Positions 19,401 to 30,956 of a stretch of DNA of 64,000 bases are shown here, piece after piece. Source of the DNA: Amphimedon queenslandica (taxonomy: Eukaryota; Porifera; Demospongiae; Haplosclerida; Niphatidae); the NCBI RefSeq assembly GCF_000090795.2, contig NW_003546255.1:503938-567937 (forward strand), read 5' to 3'. The position numbers were made by a program, and so were the translations under genes. The notes beneath the pieces were generated by a model, which did no database searches, was not told the origin of the DNA, and saw nothing but the letters and a program-made list of their open reading frames with translations. The stretch's first letter is position 1. Every line of letters starts with the position of its first letter.

Positions 19401-21825
19401 CCTCTCTCTCTCTCTCTTTCTCTCTCTCCCTCTCTCTCTCAGGTCGTCTTGTTGATAGTCATAAAAGAGTTGGTAAGGATGAGATGTTGCAGATGATTAG
19501 ACATGGAGCTGATACCGTCTTCCAGTCCAAAGAGTCGATGATACAAGAAGAAGACATTGATGCTATATTAGCAAAGGTATGAATGAAGATTAATGTCATG
19601 TGCGTACTATAAACTTACAACAATTAATGTACTCTTTCTTTTTTTAGGGTGAAGAGCTCACAGCTAAAATGGCCGAGAAGATGAATAAGCTAGGAGAGAG
19701 TCAGCTAAGGAACTTTACGCTTGATGCTCCAACCGGCAGCGTCTATGAGTTTGAGGGTGAGGACTTCAGAGAAAAAAGAAAAGTAAGAGAGAGAGAGAGA
19801 GAGGTTTCAAGATGATACATGTACATGTGCATCACTAAAAATACATGTAAATGTATTATTTTATTATTAGTTATAATAATACATGTACATTGTAATTATA
19901 ATTAATGTTTATCTTGTTTAAAAGTTGTTTCATTTTTATTTTTATTATTAGGAAGCAGCCTCAATGGTTCACTGGATAGAGCCTCCAAAAAGAGAACGAA
20001 AGACCAACTATGCCGTTGACGCTTACTTCCGTGAAGCTCTCCGTCTCTCGGAACCCAGAGCTCCAAGGGCACCGCGGCCACCAAAACAACCCACCGTCCA
20101 AGAATTCCAGTTTTACCCGCCTCGCCTGTTTGAGATACTAGACCAAGAGATTTATTATTATCGTAAATCCATCGGATATAAAGTTCCGATAAATCCTGAC
20201 CTTCCTGACGCTGCCACTGTCCAGAAGGAGGAGCAACAGAAGATTGACTCTGCGGAGCCTCTCAGCGAGGAACTGGCCAAGGAAAAAGAAGAATTACTGC
20301 AACAGGTATGTTGGTTGTGCACCCCAGGATATTATTAGTATACTATTAGTATATTGTTAGTATATTATTAGTATAGTATATTCAATACTGTGCATGTATT
20401 ATTGTATTTAATATTATTGTATGCATCCCAGGATATTATTAGTATATCATTAGTATTATTGTGTATTATTGGTTTATTGTTAGTATATTATATTTTGTTT
20501 GTAGGGTTTTTCAGATTGGAGCCGGAGGGACTTTAATCAGTTTGTGAAGGCTACAGCGGAATACGGTAGAGATGATGTGGACAGCATCTGCAAAGAAGTG
20601 GAAGGGAAAAGCGAAGAAGAGGTAAATAATTAAAGAAAATTTGATTATTTATTATTATTATTATTATTTATTGTTGTTGTTATTATTAGGTGAAAGAGTA
20701 TTCTCGGGTTTTTTGGGAGCGTAAAGACGAGCTCCAGGACTTAGACAGAGTGATGAGTATCATTGACAAAGGAGAGCAGAAGATTCAGAGGAAGAAAGAC
20801 ATCAAGAAAGCACTGGATGCCAAAATGGCTCGGTATCGCTCCCCGTTCCACCAGTTGCATATTGTGTATGGGACAAATAAAGGAAAGAATTATACAGAGG
20901 AAGAAGATAGGTTCCTTGTAAGGATTAAAATAATTGATTTTACAATAACATATAATATTTTGTAGTGCAGAATACTGTATCACATTTATGATAATATTTT
21001 AATTTTTTTCTCTTTTTTTTTCTCCAGATCTGTATGTTGCACAAGTTAGGTTTCGATAGGATCAATGTGTACGATGAAATAAGGACGGCTATAAGATATG
21101 CCCCGCAATTCCGGTTTGACTGGTTTATCAAGTCTAGGACGGCACTGGTAGGTGCATAGCATAAAGTGTCTTTTGAGCCAATTGTGCAATGTTTAAGAGG
21201 CAATATCTAAAAAAATTCAAGTCGGAATCAGCTCAAACTTTCTACATAGCATAAGGACATCAATATGTATCAAAAAATGTAATAAAAATTGGGGGTCATT
21301 TCGGAGCCATTTTTCAGAAAAAACCATGGGCTATAGTACAGGGATTTTTTTCGAAAACTGACCAATTTTAAAAAATGGCCATAACTCAAAAAATCAAAGT
21401 CGGAATCGGCTCAAACTTTCTACACAGCATAAGTATGTCAATATGTATCAGAAAATGTGATAAAAATTGGGAGTCATTTCAGAGCCATTTTTTGGAAAAA
21501 AACCATGGGCTATAGTACAGGGTACATTTACTCCTCTTCTTTTTTTGCAGGAGCTACAGCGAAGGTGTAACACATTGATAACACTCATAGAGAAAGAGGT
21601 TCAAGAACTCGAGGAAGAAGAAGAGAAAAAGCAAAGAAAAAGAGGACCTAAACTCAAAGTAATACAAAATAAACAATAACTCATCACATGACTATCACAT
21701 GACTCTATCAGATTACAGGGACAGTTGCTAGATCTGGGGCTGGCCCTGGACATAAGAGAAAAGGAGGGGCTGAAGCAGGAGAAGGGGGAGGAGGCAGAGG
21801 AAGAGGAAAGAGGAGGAGACAGTGA
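16409..21825 (+). CDS. SMARCA5: ISWI chromatin-remodelling ATPase (SMARCA5/SMARCA1)
   Basis: Nineteen exons close in phase to 1047 residues, the usual ISWI length. An acidic N-terminus leads to an AutoN-like stretch ([13 protein letters not shown]). The SNF2 motor follows: [11 protein letters not shown] (about 182-192), [10 protein letters not shown] (about 285), [18 protein letters not shown], then the second lobe with [17 protein letters not shown] and [13 protein letters not shown]. The C-terminal part has HAND, SANT (from exon 15, [16 protein letters not shown]) and SLIDE (YTEEEDRFL to RTALELQRR) modules and a Gly/Lys/Arg-rich tail. ISWI slides and spaces nucleosomes as motor of ACF, CHRAC, NURF and RSF-type complexes. 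Introns are 50-400 bp; intron 8 and intron 17 hold copies of the 179-bp satellite. The last exon needs the acceptor CTATCAG at 21705-21711 to give the basic tail. Confidence 0.97.
18250..18525 (+). repeat. 179-bp satellite, about 1.5 units, in ISWI intron 8
   Basis: Same landmarks as the other arrays (TTCTGATACATATTRATGT, TATGTAGAAAGTTTGA, CCCTGTACTATAACCCATG). Sense to the host gene; it fills most of the intron 18231-18553. Confidence 0.9.
20306..20504. repeat. TATTAGTA-type microsatellite in ISWI intron 14
   Basis: The intron is built largely from ATTAGTATATTATTAGTATA-like units, resembling those in ATRX introns 4-6. Confidence 0.7.
21200..21530 (-). repeat. 179-bp satellite, about 1.8 units, in ISWI intron 17
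   Basis: Reverse-complement copies of the satellite (CCATGGGCTATAGTACAGGG, CTCAAACTTTCTACAYAGCA), antisense to ISWI, reaching close to the exon 18 acceptor. Confidence 0.9.
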
Positions 21826-21991
21826 AGACTGTCTTTTCATACATCAGAAACTACTACTCATTGGGTTTACATATTTTTCTTTTTTTCTCTCTCTTTCATT
21901 AATAATGCACTCAAAAAAATTAAATAAAAATGAAACTTGAAAAGAAACCACGTGGGCACACACTTTTAATTAAACGAGCCACGCCTCTAAA

Positions 21992-23145
21992 ATGGCTGCT
22001 ACAGGACAGAAGCTAAGGTAAGCCTTTCAAGACGAATCCCATTGCATGAAGAGCAACTGACTGGTGTCCTTTATCACAGATATGACTGGTATCAAACGAT
22101 CTCTGATGTAAGCATCAATGTCCTTGTAAAAGCTGATAAAAGAAAAGAATGCTCAGTCCATTTTGAACAAGATAAGGTAAGCTGTGAACAGCCACAAGAC
22201 TAAACAAGTAAACAGATGAATATGGATTATTTATTTTTATATACTATGTGTATAGGTCGTGTTTAATGTTATGCTGACAAGTGATGAAAAAGAGACAATC
22301 GAGTTTAATGTAGCTGAAGAGATTGTTCCGGAAGCTTCTTCTTACAAGGAATTGAAATCGAAGGCACGTACACCTAGACAAGCCTTTAAAAATTGTTCCG
22401 TCATTTTTTAAATTATTTCATTATTTTGCAGGTGGAGATAAAGCTCAGGAAGAAGGTGGGCATCAATTGGAGTACCCTTGAGCGTAAACCCGGAACGGAG
22501 GATAAGAAAGAACCGAAAATAATCAAAAGTAGATTAAGAAATCCATTTTCTGTATTTAAAAGTACTAGAGTGAATGTGTTATATTTTCTGATTATAATGA
22601 TAGATGGCACAGCTGAAGCTGATCCCCATCATGCTTATCCTTCGTCAAGCCATTACACACGGAACTGGGACAAACTTGTAGGCGACATCAAAAAGGAGGA
22701 AGAGAAGGAGAAACCGGAAGGAGATGCTGCCCTCAATAGCCTCTTCCAACAGATTTATTCGGGAGGCGATGACGAAGTGAAGAAAGCCATGAACAAGTCA
22801 TTTGTAAGTATTTTATGATTGAATAATGAAGTGTATCTTAATCTGGTAGTGTGAATATTAGTTACGATTAATTTTCAAATTATTTTTACCAGCCTGTAAT
22901 GAATAATTTGCGAAATTGAATTTATAAAGTTGCTCAAAAATTGATTAAAAGTCCCTGTACTTTAGTACACGGTCTTGGGCCAAATTTTGCCAAAATTGAA
23001 AAAGGATTTGCCTTTTTATATTTTTAATCATTAATAGGTTGAATCAGGTGGTACTGTATTGAGTACTAATTGGGGCGAAGTTGGTAATAAGAAGGTGGAG
23101 GTGAAGCCTCCAGATGGGATGGAATTCAAGAAATATGAGATGTGA
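21992..23145 (+). CDS. SUGT1: SGT1 co-chaperone (SUGT1), TPR-less form
   Basis: Six exons (21992-22017, 22080-22176, 22256-22363, 22432-22528, 22604-22803, 23038-23145) close to 211 residues. The CS domain runs from [18 protein letters not shown] to [17 protein letters not shown]. The SGS domain is strongly conserved ([60 protein letters not shown]). SGT1 couples HSP90 to clients, including NLR immune receptors and SCF/kinetochore complexes. The N-terminal TPR domain of vertebrate and plant SGT1 is absent; the start MAATGQKL lies at once before CS. Intron 3 uses a GC-AG pair (AAG then GCACGT at 22364). A 75-nt, stop-free intron at 22529-22603 is inferred because its retained peptide is hydrophobic and unlike SGT1. 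Confidence 0.94.
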
Positions 23146-23420
23146 TTCAAACTATCATTTAATTCGTGATTGCTGTGAAACTTAAATTTTGTGTTGATTC
23201 CTAAAACTTATGTCCTTCATTTATCAATTATTAATAATAATTAATTATAATAATTAAATTACACATAAATTTACAAAAGCTTTTTTTGCAGCTGTTTGAT
23301 TAATACAGCAAAAAATTAATCCGCTCTCCCCCCCACCCTCACCCTCACATAAAGATAGGTATAATAATTATTTATCATTAAGTAAAATTATTAGACAGTA
23401 AAACGACATGTTCTTTGTTG

Positions 23421-24960
23421 TTAAGGTGCAGCGAACTGTACTACCAGTGCTTCTCCATGTTTTACTTCCATACTTGCTACAGCTGCATCTGTTGCTTCAG
23501 AACGATCCAATAGCTAACGAAGAGAGGAAAGGGATAAGAGAAGGAGAACAAGAAGATGGATACATCATACATATATGTGTGGAGGGATGAGAAATCCAAC
23601 AATCAAATTAAACCATATGGCTGCTGGCTTTCAGACCACTTAACCACAACATAGGACAATAATGACACACAAAAACAAAACATGAACAGCATTGGGATAA
23701 GCAACCACTCCATAAATTCATTAGTCATTAAAGAAAAAAAGTACTTTCATTTACTACACGACGACTTACAAATTTTAGATCAGCAGACGAAGTTAGCTCT
23801 CTAGACAAAGCTATAGGGGGAGGTTGGTCTGAGTTTGGCATAGCGCTGGAAGATTTCACTCTTCTAAGAGACGCTATCTGTGCCCTGTAATAGAGTACAA
23901 AGAAGACATACTATAAATAGTACAAGACTCTAATTAAAAATAGATTAAGGTTGATATTTGTATAGCTTCCTAGCATAAACAATGACCGATTCAGTAATGT
24001 CAAGAGTAGATAATACTTAGAAGAGAGTGTCCTACTGTGCATATACCCCCTGCTTCATCACGGCGTAGAATTGAAGAGTCACATTCAGGATATTTCCGTA
24101 TTTTTATTGAGTAGTTATAGTTATTGCTAGTTATTTTTGAACAACTACTCAAGAATACTGAAAATAACCTGAATGTGACTCTTCAATTCTACGCGGTGAT
24201 GAAGCAGACCCTATAGCCAGTAGGACACTCTCTTCTAAGTATTATCTACTCTTGATTATAATAATGATAATAAAAATACACAAATGAAGGTCATGACTAA
24301 ATAAACATTCGCAGTGTTTATTGACGTACACATATATAATTATACCGTACGTATAACTTATGAATATTATCATTATTTCTTTCATTGAGTATTTGACTTA
24401 CTGATATTCACGAGTTCTACCCATCAGCTCTGATCTCTCTAGACTATGTGGCTCAACGTACGTAACATCAATGACATCACTACACGATTACAATATTAAC
24501 AAGTATAACAAATATTTCAGTGCATGATGTAAGATTAAACTCACTTGGCTGTTCTCTGGAGGATTTGATTTAAAGCCGATTCTTCGTCAGTTTTCGATAA
24601 ATGATTAGTAGGAAGGGACGACCTTTAATAAGCATGACACAAGTATAATATCAATATATATGATAGGACAAAATAATGATGACACAGTTTATGATAGTAA
24701 AATTCATTTCAAAAAAAGATAATGGAATATGAATACACTTAAAAGGGCAGTCTGTCAATCTTTCTATAATGAAAGTATATATAGTCTTGTGTTACTCACG
24801 TTGGTGCGGGATGTCCAGCTGAGGTTCTCGAGTCTGGTAAGAGTGGAGAACGCTCGTGGCTGCCCTAAATTAATAATGGTTGGTATTAAGTTTCATTGTT
24901 ACATCTCATCAAACGTGAGCTCACCTGATCGTCCTCCTCCGTGCTAAAGCAGCAGCCCAT
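23421..24960 (-). CDS. LAMTOR1: LAMTOR1 (p18), Ragulator lysosomal anchor
   Basis: Six short exons (24960-24925, 24864-24800, 24622-24545, 24479-24402, 23884-23770, 23513-23421) close in phase to 154 residues, close to the human length. The start MGCCFSTEEDD is a dual lipidation signal: Gly2 for myristoylation, Cys3/Cys4 for palmitoylation. Conserved pieces include SSLPTNHLSKTDEESALNQI, VIDVTYVE, the REYQ region and the C-terminus ALVVQFAAP. LAMTOR1 wraps around the other Ragulator subunits and tethers Rag GTPases and mTORC1 to late endosomes/lysosomes. Intron 4 contains a long foldback element (24000-24255). The gene is head to head with ACAD8. Confidence 0.93.
24000..24255. mobile_element. 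Long foldback (inverted-repeat) element in LAMTOR1 intron 4
   Basis: Two arms of about 125 bp are near-perfect reverse complements. The left arm begins TCAAGAGTAGATAATACTTA and the right arm ends with its complement near 24255. Both contain GAATTGAAGAGTCACATTCA or its complement. There is no coding capacity, so it is a MITE or foldback transposon. Its transcript would form a long hairpin. Confidence 0.85.
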
Positions 24961-25316
24961 CCTTTTAGTATCTACTGGATTAAAGAGAGAAGAGGTGGTC
25001 GCTTCGGTAGTTTTGTAGATAACTTTTGAGGAGAACTTAGCCGGCCTCTCTCCTCAATGCTGTGCTATCATTGGACGATCACGTGATCCAGACAGTGATG
25101 TCACTGAACTGACTGTTCACTTTTTGTGAATCTAGTTATGAATGATTACCATCATCATTATTATTATTATTGTACAGTTTAGTTTAAAACAGACCTAACT
25201 TTACAGCAATGATAGCCTAAAGCACGTTTACATCAGACTAGCTAAAACAAAAGGTGAAATATCGACAGCCATTTTAAAGTGGGTGTGGTTATGGTTGAGC
25301 CACGCCCTCAATCAAC
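24961..25316. promoter_or_regulatory. Bidirectional LAMTOR1-ACAD8 promoter with CCAAT and E-box
   Basis: The spacer holds an inverted CCAAT (ATTGG, 25070-25074) followed at once by the palindrome GATCACGTGATC (25077-25088), the same core as in the SAP30L-ISWI promoter. The CACGTG core is also the heart of the lysosomal CLEAR element, which would suit LAMTOR1; that link is inference. Confidence 0.5.
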
Positions 25317-27372
25317 ATGGCTGGAAGATTTGGAAAAGCATTGTTATTATTATCTTCTCCTGCAGCAGCCATTAGTGTAAGAAGAGCCTCCGTACTAACA
25401 GGAAAGAGCATTGATGGTATACTATTATTTTCCAGCTATAACTTAATTTTCTCTCTTTTTATTTCAATAATCTTCAGCTTCTTATGGTCTGTCTAGTGAA
25501 CAGAAAGAGTTTCAGAAAGTAGCTCTGGATTTTGCTCAAAACGAAATGTTTCCTAACATGAGACGCTGGGACGAAGAAGTGAGAGACAATAATTGGACTT
25601 GACCTTTGACCTTTTGTAGGAAAACTTTCCAGTAGATACAATGAGAAAAGCCGCACAATTAGGATTCGGAGGTAATTGAAAAATTGAAGTTCATATATAA
25701 AAATTATAATTATGTATTTAGGTATATACGTAAGGGAGGATGTTGGTGGGAGTGGTCTAACTCGTTTGGATACTTCAGTCATATTTGAGGCATTAGCGAC
25801 TGGCTGTGTCAGCACTACCGCTTACATAAGCATTCACAAGTAACTTATTAATTTATTTATTTATTTATTATTTATTATTATGATTATTAATTGCAGTATG
25901 TGTGGTTGGATGGTGGATGAGTTTGGTACTGAAGAACAGAGAGCCAGTATTATACCACAGTTATGTACAATGGAGAGGCTCTCGTCATACTGCCTTACCG
26001 AGCCATCAGCCGGCAGTGATGCAGCTAACCTTATGACCACTGCTACTAGGAAAGGAGACCATTACATTTTGAATGGATCAAAAGTACGAGTCCTTATCAA
26101 GCTTCTTAAAACTTTGTCAATTTTTTGAATAAAAAGTACACAATAAAATTTGTAATACTGTACTCTTGTAAATGAAAATATTATTTCTATAGATTATGAT
26201 TATGGAACATTCTAAATTTAGTTCCTTTGATATTAATTGCTTTTACTAGTTGTTGCTTTTCTTTTGTTATTTCCAGGCATTCATAAGTGGTGCTGGCTCT
26301 TCTGGTTTATACTTGGTAATGTGTAGGACAGGAGGCCCTGGACCAAAGGGGATATCCTGTCTACTTGTTGATGGAGACACTCCTGGTTTGACCTTGGGAG
26401 GAAAAGAGAAGAAAGTACATTAATGGGAATATTGTGAACATTATGATATTTTTTTAGGTTGGCTGGAACTCGCAACCAACTCATATTGTCAATTTTGAGG
26501 ATTCACCGGTTCCAGTAACTAACCTGCTTGGAGAGGAAGGACAAGTTAGAATGTTGCATTTTTTTCTGTTTTTTTTATATTTATAATGCAGGGTTTCAAT
26601 ATTGCAATGAGAGGTCTTAATGGTGGCCGTATCAACATAGGTACTCGTTATTATTGCTATGTACGAGTATCATTTCTTTCTTCCTTTCTTTTTTTCTTTA
26701 TTTCTTTGTAGCTTCCTGTAGTTTAGGTGCTGCATGGTCTTCTATTGAATTGACAATGCAGCATTTGAAGGACAGGGTTGCATTTGGCAAACCACTTGCA
26801 AGCCAACAAGTAAATATAATAATAATAATAATAAGTTTATTTTGATGAATGATAATGTTTGTGAGGTCTAATTGTCATAGCTACCAGTTGAGTTGGCTCT
26901 CAAGAAATTCTCTTCAGTCAATTTTATAATTTTTAATGATTGATTCAAACTTACTTGCAACTTTTTATGAAGAAAGTTATATCCTTAGCATTCCTTCCTT
27001 CACCTAGTACTTGCAGTTCAAGCTAGCTGAGATGTGTACAGATCTTGTAGCATCAAGACTTATGATACGCCAGGCAGCGCACTCACTGGATATAGCTGCA
27101 CCCAATCACGTCTCATTGTGCAGCATGGCTAAACTGTTTGCAACTGATAAATGCTTTGATGTCTGTAATGCTGCACTGCAGATGCATGGAGGCTATGGGT
27201 ATCTGAAGGACTACCCAGTCCAACAGTATATGAGGGACTGCAGAGTACATCAAATACTAGAAGGTAAAGAAAAGAAATGCCAAGATGCTATTGATTATTA
27301 TTATTATTGTATTATTTTATAGGAACTAATGAGATAATGAGATTACTGATTGCAAGAGATGTATTGTCTTAA
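25317..27372 (+). CDS. ACAD8: Isobutyryl-CoA dehydrogenase, mitochondrial
   Basis: Eleven exons close in phase to 411 residues (human about 415). The N-terminus [17 protein letters not shown] is Arg/Lys/hydrophobic and suits a mitochondrial presequence. Family-specific matches include [46 protein letters not shown], the ACAD signature [15 protein letters not shown], and [14 protein letters not shown]. Later come [20 protein letters not shown] and the catalytic-loop region [17 protein letters not shown]. The enzyme oxidises isobutyryl-CoA to methacrylyl-CoA in valine breakdown, using FAD and passing electrons to ETF. Exons: 25317-25416, 25478-25578, 25620-25671, 25722-25839, 25897-26083, 26277-26414, 26458-26544, 26592-26640, 26712-26809, 27008-27263, 27323-27372. 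The ISWI-like dense arrangement of short introns is typical here. Confidence 0.95.
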
Positions 27373-28101
27373 ATTCAATATTATTATTAACAGTAATTGT
27401 TTTATGGCATAATTATTTACAAAACTGAAATATGGAGCAGGACTTTTTAGCCCTTCCAAAAATTGTATACAAATTTGGACTACCATTGCCAGGAGTTGCC
27501 TGAAAAAAAAAAAGATAACCTGCCAGTCTAGTTTTATACTGCTGATTTGTGAAAAGGCACTAGTGGGTCGCACAGAATGACAATACTTCAAATGACATCC
27601 TGTTATTGTAACTACATTTCACCACACCCTCATAATAATCAGTCATTTGACTCATTATTAATTATTCAACATGTGGAAGCAGAGATTGCAGAATGTTTTT
27701 GTTGCTGGTCGCTCTTTCATCAAATGGTCTTGGATACCTTTAATACTCTTTCTAGGTACTAATACTCCTACTCTAGTATTTTCAATTTATTTCTGTAGGT
27801 CTGAAGTACGGGGGCTCTGATCCAATGCTTCCAGAACCCACACTATTCAAGTATGTATAAAATGAACATTTAATATTTTTTAAATTTTATAATTTTTCAT
27901 TTTTCCTTCATGTAGTGCTTTATGGGTACTTTAAAAGAACTTGAAAAGAAAATAAATTAAGTTTCAAGTCCACTAGAAGCTCCACCCCACTTATTAACTT
28001 TTATTATTATTATTATCATTAAATTATTCATTCACTGAAATCAAAAACTAGGAGTATTAACATCAATTGATTCAGTCATTCATGAACAATATCAGCCCAT
28101 C
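27373..28101. other. ACAD8 3' flank and NME 3' flank
   Basis: Tail-to-tail spacer. Apart from a possible exon pair at 27799-27934 (separate entry), it holds only short AT-rich sequence and a small TTATTA microsatellite near 28000-28015. Confidence 0.5.
27799..27934 (+). other. Possible alternative 3' exons of ACAD8
   Basis: Segment 27799-27850 has a good acceptor (TTTCTGTAG) and donor (GTATGT). It joins a second acceptor at 27915 to read GLKYGGSDPMLPEPTLFNAL and then a stop at 27932-27934. The phase matches the end of ACAD8 exon 10 (QILEG), so it could replace the normal last exon. The peptide is not recognisable as any family. An unrelated small gene or chance is equally possible. Confidence 0.25.
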
Positions 28102-28755
28102 CTATTCATAGATCCATGGATAACAACATGGCTTCCAATTCACGAGCTCCTCATCCTTAAACCATAGCTTTATCTCTTTCTGAGCCGACTCAACTGAATC
28201 GCTTCCATGACAGATATTCCTTTCACATTAAAAATAAATAAAATAGAAATTTTTGAAAATTCTTACCTTCCAATGTCAATGCAATAGTCACCTCTGATTG
28301 AACCTGGTTTTGAATCAACCTATTAATAGTAACAAAGCCCTTGTGTTAGTGTTACTATTTTTAGTAACAAACGTACCGGATTAGTCTCTCCTAACATGAC
28401 ACGGCCAGTTTTGACAACACCTTTTCCTTCCCACACCTAATGAAAAATAATAATTATTTTTAATTTATAGAGACGTCTTTTACCATAGGAACAACAGGGC
28501 CAGATGCCATATTCTTCACAAGACCAGAAAAAAAGGGTTTTGAACTTAGATCAGCATAATGCTTCTTTAAAAGATCTTCTGAGGCCTAGAAAATATAATC
28601 ATGGTGCAAGATAAAATGGCTAATCTGCATACAATCATGAATTTCATTGCTACTAGCTTGAACCCTTTCTGCTCAAATCGTTTGATAATGTCGGCAATAA
28701 GTCCACGGTGGACAGCATCAGGTTTGAGCATTATAAAAGTCCTTTCATCAGACAT
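28102..28755 (-). CDS. NME: Nucleoside diphosphate kinase, group I (NME1/2 type)
   Basis: Five exons (28755-28633, 28585-28484, 28436-28377, 28319-28267, 28219-28102) close to 151 residues, the standard NDPK length. Conserved parts are [68 protein letters not shown] and the active-site loop [16 protein letters not shown] with the catalytic His. The enzyme transfers phosphate from ATP to NDPs as a hexamer. A longer open frame upstream (to 28917) overlaps the divergent UNC50 start, so the ATG at 28753-28755, with a good Kozak-like context, is preferred. A mitochondrial-like extension is the alternative. Confidence 0.95.
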
Positions 28756-28876
28756 GGTCTCTTTATTCCTGAATTTGTTCTCTGCTGCTTTTTCTGCACG
28801 AGCTGTGCTTTGTGGTGTAGCAGTGGTGCGTATCCGGACTGAGCTGATAGGCGGAGCTCCGTAAACTACAAATAAA

Positions 28877-29775
28877 ATGGCGTCCGGTAAGGCGAAGTTC
28901 TTCACTCGACTCCTCAAATTTCAGCATATGGAATTTGACTCAGCACTCCAGCAACTGGCCTGGGCAATCGTATCACCTAAAAAGCTGTGAGTCCAAGGAT
29001 ACATTACTCAGAATAAATCTCAATTTTTTACAATTTTTTCCTTTTAAATTTTGCCACCAGATATCGCCACCATGAAGCCCAATACAGTAAGTTTACTTGA
29101 CATAATCATGTACTTCAATTTAAAAAACTCTACCCCAGAAACAAGAGAGAGCTGGTCGCGGGACGATCCTGCCTTCCTAGTCTGTATATGTGGATTCCTA
29201 TTAGCATCTACACTGGGTTACACCATATTCCTCAGACTAGGTATAATTGGATTCTTTTTAACGTGTCTTTGGACAATATTAGTGGACTGTATTATCACTG
29301 GATTAATTGTAGCTTCATTATTATGGTATGATATGTAATATATTTATGCATATGTATGTACCATATATTCTCAAATTACCCCAAGTTATGGCCTGGCATT
29401 TTTAAACATGTGTAATGTGACAATCTTAAATTGCCAAAATTGAAAGAGAGAATTCTCAAATTTTTCCTGATACACATACTGGTACATGTACTTATGTTGT
29501 GTAGAAAGTTTGAAATAATTTTGATCAAGTTTGGATTTTTTGCAAAGTTTTAAAGTTTCTCCAAAATCATGTCATTATGATATTTATAATTCAAAATTAA
29601 TTTAAAGGCTCTCTCTCTCTATTTCTCCAGGCTACTGACTAATAATTTCCTGATGAAACCTAACTCACGTGAGAAGGTTCAATGGAGCTATTGTTTTGAT
29701 GTCCATCTCAACTCATTTGTACCTCTGGGTCTATTAGTGTTTGGATTACAAATGCCACTGATTGGAGGTGTGGTC

Positions 29776-29808
<33 letters not shown>

Positions 29809-29842
29809 AATAATATTGATGATAATAATAATAATATTGATG

Positions 29843-29877
<35 letters not shown>

Positions 29878-30550
29878 TGATTTTTAGAATAGTTAGTGCC
29901 TTAATTACTTTGCTCATCAATTTATTTAAAAATTAGCCTGATCTTAAAGTCCTTATGTAACTTATTTCACACCTTGTTAACACCTTTTAACACCTTGTCA
30001 ATTAACACCTTGTTAATTAACACTTTGTTAATTAACATGTTAATTAACACCTTGTTAATTAACACCTTGTTAATTGACACCTTGTCAATTAACACTTTGT
30101 TAATTAACACCTTGTTAACACCTTGTTAACATTATGTTAATCAACACCTTGTTAACACCTTATTTCACACCTTGTTAACACCTTCTAAACATCTTGTTAA
30201 TTAACACCTTGTTAATACTGTTTTTGTTCCCATTTTACAAGAGCAAAAAAATTTTTTTAGTACTACAACACAGAACACTTCTATGGACAATAGTGGCTAA
30301 CATAATGTGGGTCTGTGCCCTATCCAGTTACATATACAGTACCTTCCTGGGCTACTCAGGTATATAATGATCCCGTCAACCACTATAAACTTAACGATTT
30401 TATTTTTTAGTTATGAGTCAACTTCGCAATACAGTAATACTGCTATTTCCGGTGCTGTTGTTCCTTACTGTGGGCGTGGCCTCGATACCTCTTAAGTGGA
30501 ATTGCAGCACAATTTTTGCAGCTTATCTTCGATCAAGAATTGGACAATAA
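28877..30550 (+). CDS. UNC50: UNC-50 family Golgi membrane protein
   Basis: Six exons (28877-28986, 29061-29086, 29139-29325, 29631-29767, 30261-30359, 30411-30550) close to 232 residues. Family landmarks are [20 protein letters not shown] and [13 protein letters not shown], then [16 protein letters not shown]. The fourth exon gives [17 protein letters not shown]. Later helices include [10 protein letters not shown] and a C-terminal [15 protein letters not shown]. Several hydrophobic segments make it multipass. UNC-50 is a conserved Golgi protein needed in C. elegans for nicotinic receptor trafficking and linked to GEA/ARF-GEF recruitment in yeast. It is head to head with NME, with only 121 bp between ATGs. 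Intron 4 carries AAT and TTAACACCTTG repeats. Confidence 0.93.
29776..30222. repeat. AAT microsatellite and TTAACACCTTG tandem repeats in UNC50 intron 4
   Basis: First an (AAT)n-like run with interruptions (29778-29877). Then, from about 29975, more than a dozen imperfect copies of a 10-20 bp unit built on TTAACACCTTGTTAATTAAC. The unit is itself near-palindromic around TTAATTAA. Confidence 0.85.
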
Positions 30551-30868
30551 AAGACTTCGTTTTGTTTTCTCTCTCCCTCCTCTCTCTATCTTTTCTTATG
30601 CAATCAATAAACGTATAATTAGCATTTTCTTTCTTTTTTAAAAATTAGGAGTATCATTTAAAAAAAATAATTTTAGATGTCTAACTATAAAAAATGCATA
30701 CATGTGTGTGTACATGTACATGACAAATAATATGAACTGTTTGCTATGAGAGAGACAAGTGGACACAGAAAATAACGACATAAATCATAACACGATGAGC
30801 TAAAACTGAAAGTGATTAAAACAACAAAGATCAACCAAAATAAATGTTGTATGATACATTCTAATAGA

Positions 30869-30928
<60 letters not shown>

Positions 30929-30956
30929 CATGTATGTAATATTAATAAGGATCAGA
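30551..30956. other. UNC50-INPP4 tail-to-tail spacer
   Basis: No exon is seen. It holds a CT-rich stretch (30569-30590), ACATGTACATG runs and an uninterrupted (AAT)n microsatellite at 30868-30929 just before the INPP4 stop codon. Confidence 0.6.

Noticed and set aside
28756-28917. N-terminal extension of NME as a mitochondrial presequence
   Set aside because: It overlaps the UNC50 start and the ATG at 28753-28755 has a better context and matches NDPK length; not fully excluded.
29653-29880. Asn/Asp-rich C-terminus of UNC50
   Set aside because: It is read-through of the AAT microsatellite in intron 4; a good donor at 29768 and the family alignment place the exon end there.
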